In this document: positions 36,101-45,100 of the stretch, piece by piece
Layout: each line of letters opens with the position of its first letter
How positions within the stretch are numbered: position 1 is the first letter of the stretch
NCBI GenBank assembly: GCA_030141605.1
Contig: JAQGDQ010000121.1
Coordinates: forward strand, 1-64,000
DNA: 64,000 bases
Direction of reading: 5' to 3'
Origin: Tubiluchus corallicola
Lineage: Eukaryota > Priapulida > Priapulimorpha > Priapulimorphida > Tubiluchidae
Translations under genes and position numbers: made by a program
Notes under the pieces: model-generated
What the model saw: the letters and a program-made list of their open reading frames with translations, nothing else
The model's database searches: none
Told to the model about the DNA's origin: nothing

Positions 36101-39100
36101 TAACATCACTGCAATAGATGGCGCCACGTACAACGCTTTTGATTTTGGACACAACAGACCGCTTAATAATACCTAACAAGCGAATCCATGAATCAAAATT
36201 CAAAGCACACTTCTTTGCAGCTCTTCTGGCAAAGTAACAAAGTATTACGAACTTGGGTCAACAAGTCCAAAAGACACAATATTAACCATATACTATAGGA
36301 GACCTCACAAGTTTTACATATTATGCCTCAAGACACGCATCTTAACTAGTGTCACGCTTTTATGGCCGTAAGTCATCAAATCCACTAAACACCCTAACTC
36401 ATGCAATTTACATTATGGACTAATCATTATAACCTTGTTTTTCCACAGAGAAATTATAATTTAATCAAAATGCACCAGTGAAACTAGAATTTGGAAAATG
36501 AAAATCTCTTAATTGCCACTTAGTTCTTCGCCCATCGTCACAATTTTTTGTACAGTAAGGTAATTCATCTTTTAAGCGTATAAGATAATGAAGCAATTCC
36601 TACCAAATCACCTTGCAACTCACTGGGGTTTTTTTTCAAAACATTTCAATACACAACCATTCACAGAAGCACTTGTACAAAAACACTTATAGAGTAGCAA
36701 AAGCCAAATTCACGGAATTTTGATGCATTTTGAATAGCTTTAGTAGGAGCTAAGTCATCAATTTTAACTAGAAAGCCTCAGTAGAAGTTGCCAATTGCCC
36801 CACTGATATCGCTGTGCTTTGACACTACTACAAAGAGGCATTTTGCATTCACTCTTCAAATGATACTAAATTTCTGAGCAAGACCAACCACTGTCGTATA
36901 GAGCATCTGGCTAGCTGAGCATAGAATTCGGTGCAGACAGAACTGGAAAGTTAATTTTTAATAGAGAAAACTTTAAATGTGTCTGAGTTACAATGTGTGT
37001 TCAAAGCTTTAAACAAAAATCTAAATTCAGACAAAGACATACTCGAAGCTGTGAAAAACCACTTGCCACTATCATATCCTGTGGGTTTAAATAAGACAAC
37101 ATACATGAAGACTACCACAAAAATGTGTTTTCTGTATGACATGTTAGTCAGTTATGTCACGACTTAGCTGTCACTGGTGTTTACAGATCACGTACATTTG
37201 AACCGTGGGGATATTAGCTAAAGAAGTTTGAGTTAACTTCAAAAAAATTGTAAAAAATTCAAATCTGTGCCAATTATTGTGACAAACTGACAGATGAACA
37301 AACAGAGGGAACCAATTATTTTATAGTTGTGGCATGCATAAGCCTATTACAGCGGCAAGCATATTTTTTATTATACCGTATAACTGCTACGTGAAGATCT
37401 TAAAAAAATTGTAAAAAATTCAAATCTATACCGACTGATCCAAAACACAAACAAGCTCTAAGCTTTAACGATATTCTACCTCTGTACAAGGTATCAACTT
37501 CCTACATTACTCCAGGACCGAGAAAAAGTGGCGACAGACAAATAGAGAGACAGAACCAGCAATACTATAGTTACACACTTTGTTGGGGCAACTATAACTG
37601 CTCAAGTAAAGCAGTAAAAAGCTACCATTTTGATGCCGTCTCTGAGCACTTCAAGAAACAGCTGGAAAGTGTTCACACTCAAAGACACCACCACCAAACT
37701 GCATCAAAACACAAGCATTAAAATGGTACCCTGTTGTCATCAACAATAGCTATTATCTTCGTTGCATTATTAATACTCAAATTCTCCAAAAATAAATCAA
37801 CAGCTTAAGATTAACACTGACTAATGGCTGCCAGTGTGATGGAGTCTTATTATCTTAACTATGTGATGTTAAAGACTTCACATAATAAATTTGAAAGCAC
37901 TCTGTAACTGCCACGATATATGACATAAGTTCAAACCTTACACTTACCACATTGTGTAAGAAAAGGTCAATTCGGTTCTTCGGATAGTATTGATTTTGTA
38001 CAAGTCCAAGATGTTCAGCCATAAATGGTGTTGCTTTTTCAATAAATAAAGCCAAAGTGACAGTTGGCCAAGATGATTCCTATAAGCATCAAGCAAAAGT
38101 TCACATTAATGAGAGTAAGTGTCATCAGTAATTGTGCTAAAATCATTTACACAGTTCTGAAATGCTAACTACATCTTCAAATGTAGGATATAACTTTTGT
38201 ATATATCATAAGATAACACAAATAGAACTGTTCGATTAAGTTTTGAAGACAGACACCATGACATATTCATCATGCTCTTATGATTGAGAAACTTTGGAAA
38301 CAATAGAAAAGAAGAAACTTTGCTGTTACTAGTTAACAATAAATAATTTTCTGATAGTTTTCTAATTTAAGCTGACTATCTTAAATTTGCTGTTTAAAAA
38401 CACTGGTTGAAAAATAAACAAATAAAATGTTGCACAGATTTTGCTTACTACTTAATAGAAGAAATTATAACGGAAGTGCTTACGTAAGAAATTGATACAA
38501 AAAATATTGGCAGTCTGTGTATTCCTAGTTACCTATTCTTTTCTCTAGCATGGTGTTATGTTATGATGACAAATATGATATTTTAATGTGGTGGTGCACT
38601 GTGTTATGTTACATTAGGCTATAATTATAATGAGTTAGGTGGGGTTGAGTTAAGACAAGATAAGTGTTAACTTAGACTGAGTTCTGTTACACAATGTGAT
38701 TGTATAGTTACTTTACACAACATCTAGCACAGTTGCCCAAGCATCCAATGGTGACACGGCCCTCTTCCATTATGCGATTTTGAGTACACAATTATAATGC
38801 CAGAGTTATCGCATATATGCAGAACTAAAAGAAAATGCAAACAGACCAATAAAAATCAATGTATCAATACACGGAAACCTACTGGAAGTTGATGAAATTT
38901 GTTCAAATCTTCGTCACACCATAGACAGGCTTTAGACATTGACCACATCTCTGGAACGTAATTACCCAAAAAGTTGACGTAAAACTAAAAGAAACATAAA
39001 AAAAATATAAGAAAAAATTACAAATTCTAAGCAACCATTCTTATGAAAATATAAGTATTTTGTTTATTAAAAATGCTTTATAAACTAACGGTAAACTCTT

Positions 39101-42100
39101 ACGATGGCAACTCTGAACTTCATATCACTAAATGATTTTCTAGTTGTAAATGTGACTTTTACTTCAAGTTAACATAAAAAACTTAAGGACACTGTGTCTA
39201 CTCATCATAGTGCCAGTTATGGACTTTGATAAAGGTTATTACTGCTTGTTTGCCAAGAACATAATTCTGTCTGCCATCTCAACAGAAATAACAGAGCAAA
39301 GAAGGATGGTCACAATTAACCAAATAGTTTCACAGTGTCACAACAAAAGTCCACCCAATTACTATTTCTCAAAAGATTTTGGTTAACTAATGATCTGTTT
39401 ATTCCAATATAGTATCAACAACTAGCGAACAAACAAACCCAGTATTCATATATAACCAGGCTTGGCTCACATACGGAGGACACCTTCAATGTCAATCAAG
39501 AGATACTCTCCTCTCACAGAGGCACCAAAACAAGATGACACGTATGCCAAATTGGTATGGCACCTCTCAATACTCACAATTGAACTGACTCAGAGATTTA
39601 AACAAAGAAAACTAAAAAACTATCATTGCTGTTGCAATTTGTATAACCTCGTGACAAGACTGAAAACTATTGAAATTATGAAAATCAGTGATTTGAATTT
39701 ACAATTTCAATTTAATTATTACAAAGACCTACAAGCAGCTGTTTTACCTTAGAAAGCCCATTTCCATGCAGCACAATGGGATTGGTTCCATATTCCGTAT
39801 TTTCTACATACGATTTGTCATTGTGGAATTTTAATTTGACTTCATCTATAAGAATTAAATACAATAAAGTTAATAACACTTTCAGATTGTACAGTACTCA
39901 TATCGTAACCTTACCATAAACCAAAAACTGTAACTCGCTATTTTCACAAAACTTGAAATTGATGTTACTAATCAGTAGCTAGAAATATGATTAAAATTTC
40001 AGACACTGCTGTGGTGTATATACCTTACAATTTTGCTATTAAAACACCTCACAATTAAATAACTTTCTTGCTTATTTTCTGCAAAAAATGTACACACAAC
40101 CTTTAATGTTATACTTAGGCCCATTTCACAATAAATATATGCAGCATTCCTCTCGAAAATGGAACACATTGTTTTCTATGTTGAATTCCACAGTGAATTT
40201 CATGTTTTATTATGCAACAGTGATGGTTATATTTGTAAAAAAGAAAAATAATGTGCATATATCTTTTAATTATGAACATATTCAGATTATGAAGTTGTTA
40301 GTAGAACTTTAACAAAAAAAAATAAACAAGTCTCTGGCATCACACTGACTAACATTATTAATTGTACTTTGCATATGAGAAATACAGCAACTATACAGTA
40401 TACAGTATAAAATTAGAGGGTCAATGCAGATGCTGAAGTTTACATATTTTATTTTGTAATCGGGTCGTGCAGAAAAACTAATAACTCATCAAAAGTATCC
40501 CCTAGTCATTCTAGTGTAACTGTAAAATTTCTCCCGATCGTCTCTCAAATGTCCATACAAGGTTGCAATAACAGCACAGTGCTGTCTTGTTTCGTTAACT
40601 GGGTGCACCCAGTAATGATGGTAATTAATACTATTGTAATAATACTAAGCACTCAGTAAAAACATGACGTCGCCTTCCTTATCCATGTTGACGAGTAATG
40701 GCTACAAGCTTGCAATTCCCAAAGTAGCTGCAGCTAACTGGGCGTGCAAAGAAAAACTGAACAGTTTCACTGTGATTTGAAATTTCGTGCTGCATGGGAT
40801 TTCGAGAAAAAAATTGGAAATTTTCCAATTTTCTGACAGCAATTCCGTGCATCATTTTCCTTGCGTCCTCACTGTGAAATGGGCGTCAAAAGCCATCATC
40901 ATCCTTTTCCTTTAAAAAGGTTTTATTGCAAATGTTTGCAATTAAAATAACATAAAAAATAAAATGCATCCTGTACTTGTTCATATAACTGCCATGTTTT
41001 GAATTAACATGCTTAAAATCAACCTTCTGATTTATTTAAATATATCATGAAATTACCAATTTTAAACATGAATTAACATACTAATAACCTGTAAGCTGCT
41101 TAGAAATCTATTCTCAAAAAACAGTTTACTTAAAATTGCACAGCGATTATTTAAAGTAGTTTACCGTAAGCACCATAGATATTTTGGAATATCTCTGACA
41201 CATGGTCCAACTTTATTTTCCATTTTTCCTACAAAGTAACAAAGCGATATGTAAAATCTTAAAACAAAAGCATTAAAAATGCGTAAAGTGCTTTTTAGTA
41301 TACAGCAACATTTATTATCACGATACATTTCAAAACATTTGCATCTCGTGGTGAAATGGGTGTGGAATTAATACTAAATATTCAGAAGTATAGATAACAC
41401 TTGGGTTACAACATATAAAACACCATTACATAAATAATGTGTTTCTATTACTGCAAAAATTAATTTGATGGTATAGCACTATGATTGGTATTTTTTTGCT
41501 CAAATCAAACTTTTTTATGTGGACAGAAAACTTGGTAATATATCCCATGAACTTCACTCTTCAAAGTGCACGAAAGTATATTCAACAAAACACAAAACAC
41601 TTTTATTCAGCAAAGTGCAATAGTACGAATTGAGTATATGAAATTTTTAAACTGAGAAATCTGTAGAAAAATTTGTATCTATGACAGTTCTGCATTTTGA
41701 ACAGCTTTGCACCGACCTACTAACCTAACTAACATTACCCAGTTACCAATACTGTCGACAGAACCATAAAACCAGGTTAGTAAAATGTCTATAAATGCTG
41801 CGATTATTATTAAATGATTAGCCACCAGGCAATATTAGGACATATAGCCATCGGGCAATATAAGACAAAATTGTAATTATCATGCTAAACTTATATATTA
41901 TTCAAAACATAGTGCATAACATACCCTAAGTTCTGCATTAAGGTATAAGTGAGTGAAGTATAACTGATCATCGTCACTATCTTCTATCGTTTGGTAGTTT
42001 AACATAGCATAAATGTCAGCACCATAACCCATGTACCCTAAATTAGCAACAAGAATCATCATATTTTGATAAACAATATCCACATTCTAATACATGAAAT

Positions 42101-45100
42101 ATAAGTTGGAAGAATCTTATACCATGTTTTAGCCAAGTTATCATACAAAATAACTATAGTGTCTCACGCTGCCTTGGACTAGCGTACTTCTTACCAGGGA
42201 CATATCTTTAAATGCTCGTTACTGAAAATTTCATTAACATTTTAGTTTTTAAAAATATATACAAACAGAATGTACATTGACAATATACCAAGATTATTAC
42301 TTACCTCCAGAACACAAGAAGCGTTTTCCGACTGTCACTGAAGGATATTTGTTCTAAAAAGAGAGGACAATTCACAATAATGTTAAATTCACCGGACAGA
42401 ACCTACAGTACAATTTGAATTAGTATTGTTACCCTTGACTGAGAATACTCAGTATTCTTTTAGCCTTTCTGCAAATGCAAGGTGGTACATTAGATACTAC
42501 ATTTAAAAATCTGATATCCACAAGACAAAATTTATGTTGTCTTTATAAATTATTAAACACTTGACTTGCATAAAAAAATTAAAAACTAGTTGCCCAAAGG
42601 AGAACTAAATCAACAGATATTACATCATATGCATAGTGAACAATACTATTAAACACGCCAATAAATTTCTTTCTATTGGCATTGCTTACAGTCAATGAAC
42701 TATCAGGCCACAAGGTTCCTTCTGCCGAAAACACAATGTTAGCTCCAAACTTCTTGAATTTTTCTATAATGGCATCAGCACCATCTACGAAAATGACATC
42801 ATAACTGAAATAAAAAAGCAAATGCTGTAGAAATAGGAATATGACTTTCTTCCAAAGTTAAATGTCTGCACTGATGACCTGTTATTCAAAGAATTAATTT
42901 TGATGATGCAACAAATACCAATTATTAAACTTTTCTTTTTCACTTATACCTTTAAAGTAAAAGTCACTGTAGTTACTAAGAAAACTCTAAAAACATTAAA
43001 TCATCACATAGATACTTCATTGCAGCAAGTAGTCTACAAATATCAGAACAAAATGAAGTATTACAGGCAAAACACAAACAAAAGTTACAACAATCATTTG
43101 AACCGCTAATGTAAACATCACTCACCTATCTACAAACATAACAACAGCATCCTTGTTGTCTTTGTATTTTTCTAGTTCTTTCTTCAACATATTAATCTTA
43201 ATGCCACCGCTCGTGCTAACTGTGTCCCAACGTGTTCCTTTTTTATCCAATCCATATACCTAAATAACATAAATAAAAATTATATTTCTTTTTAATCCCT
43301 ACCATAACAATCTATATTTAAATTGAAATGTGAAATACAGAACTGTCTTGCATTATTTCAGCCTATCAGAGCTTAAAAGGATCCAGAAGAACTATTAATC
43401 TGCTGAATTGTGATTAGTCGGGTCCTAGTCTTGATCTGAATATTTTCATAAAACCGGTATCCATTGTGAAGGACCAAAAAATGGAAAGCAAACCAAGCCA
43501 GATTCATGCCTTGGGAATTTTAACTTCAAAAAAATGACGCAACTAAAAGGATACATATCAATGTAAAATTAAAAAATACAAGAAAATATAAAAACAAAGG
43601 CATGTATAGTGTATATTAAACTTCAGTATCGTATAGAAATGCAAAAATTGTTTAGAAGCGAGGACTAAATAAAACTAACGGTAATTTGTTTATCTAATCC
43701 CACAGTCTTGACCGATCTCATGAACCTTTTGTAGCCATCAGTTTCTTCTGTTGCTATGGTAACAATCTGCAGTTTTTGGCCATCTATAAAAAAACAAATT
43801 AATTAATCATGGCATAAAGATAACATTTTTCACCAAATGTTGTCCATGAAAAGTTACATCAAACTGATTCAGTCTGCACAGAAAAAGCATGCTTAGTTTT
43901 GGGGCAGAAGTTCTCAGTCTCTGTTTTTAAAAGGGATTGCATATAGGGGTCACATCCTGCCTCAGTATTTTTGAAAATTTGAACTGCAATAATAATAATA
44001 ATAATTAGTTTCATAACAATTATAAAACAACTTTTCCCTGAATTATAATAAAGTATATAAATACATATGTATGGGACTATGTGTGTATACACACAAATTT
44101 ACTGTCAATTCCTAGATATTTTGCTGAACCGCAAAAATTCTTACTTTAACTCACATAAGAACTCAATTCACCAGGGACCTCCTTTGAAATGCGCTCCACT
44201 AGATTGTGTAGCTATTGTCGTCCTATTTTTAGATTTGATTAACGGATCAATAGGGGCTTATATAAAAAGTGAATTCATCGCATTAGGATATACTGGGTCC
44301 AAACAAAGCAGTAAGGCATTATGATACTAGTTCATTCATGTTTGATGTTACTGCTAATTCAGTTTGCATCGTTAGTATATTAACCGGCAAATTGCAGTAT
44401 ATTTAGTATGTAGAAATGACTTTACTGATACATAAAGTGAAATGTAAATAGAAACCAACTGGCTTTCAGTAATTTCTTTTAGGAATTTTCCAGGTTCAGT
44501 ATGGAGTAAGTTGAAACTAATATTATTTTCAACAAATTTAATTCAGCCCTTCACAGAAAATATGTGCAAGTGTTTACTCAAGATAAATAATTGTAAACAA
44601 CTTGATCATTTAGCAGCAGCTAACATCGATGAGAAACACTGCAATGTCCATTAAAAACCATCTTGGTATTGTCACAAGCCATTCTTGTTGTTACAAGGAT
44701 CAGTACATAAATTTCATTCATGATAACTGCATTTGTAATTCATTACCTGTTCCAAAAGAAGAAAAACAGGTAGGTCCAGTTAATTATCTAGGTCATTTTC
44801 GTAATTAGTTGCTTTGTAATTCATTCACAGTGAACTCATATCTAGACCTACAGAACATTTTGACATTAACTAAACACCAATATTTTTCTACTGTTAAATA
44901 ATCATGCATGCGCACGCGCACGTTCATCCTACTCCTAACATAAACTCGTTCATCCTACACAATCTGCTTTATGCAAACCATTGCGGCAGCAGTAGAATAC
45001 AGACTAATTCATCTGATTTAATCTGCCTAATTTTCTTAACATTTGTGTAAACAAATGAGCAGTGTCATTAAACTTTGCTTTAAATAAAGAACAGGTTCTA

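Noticed and set aside
41814-41875. Two-unit repeat of ccaccaggcaatattaggaca-like text
   Set aside because: Too short and isolated to call an element.
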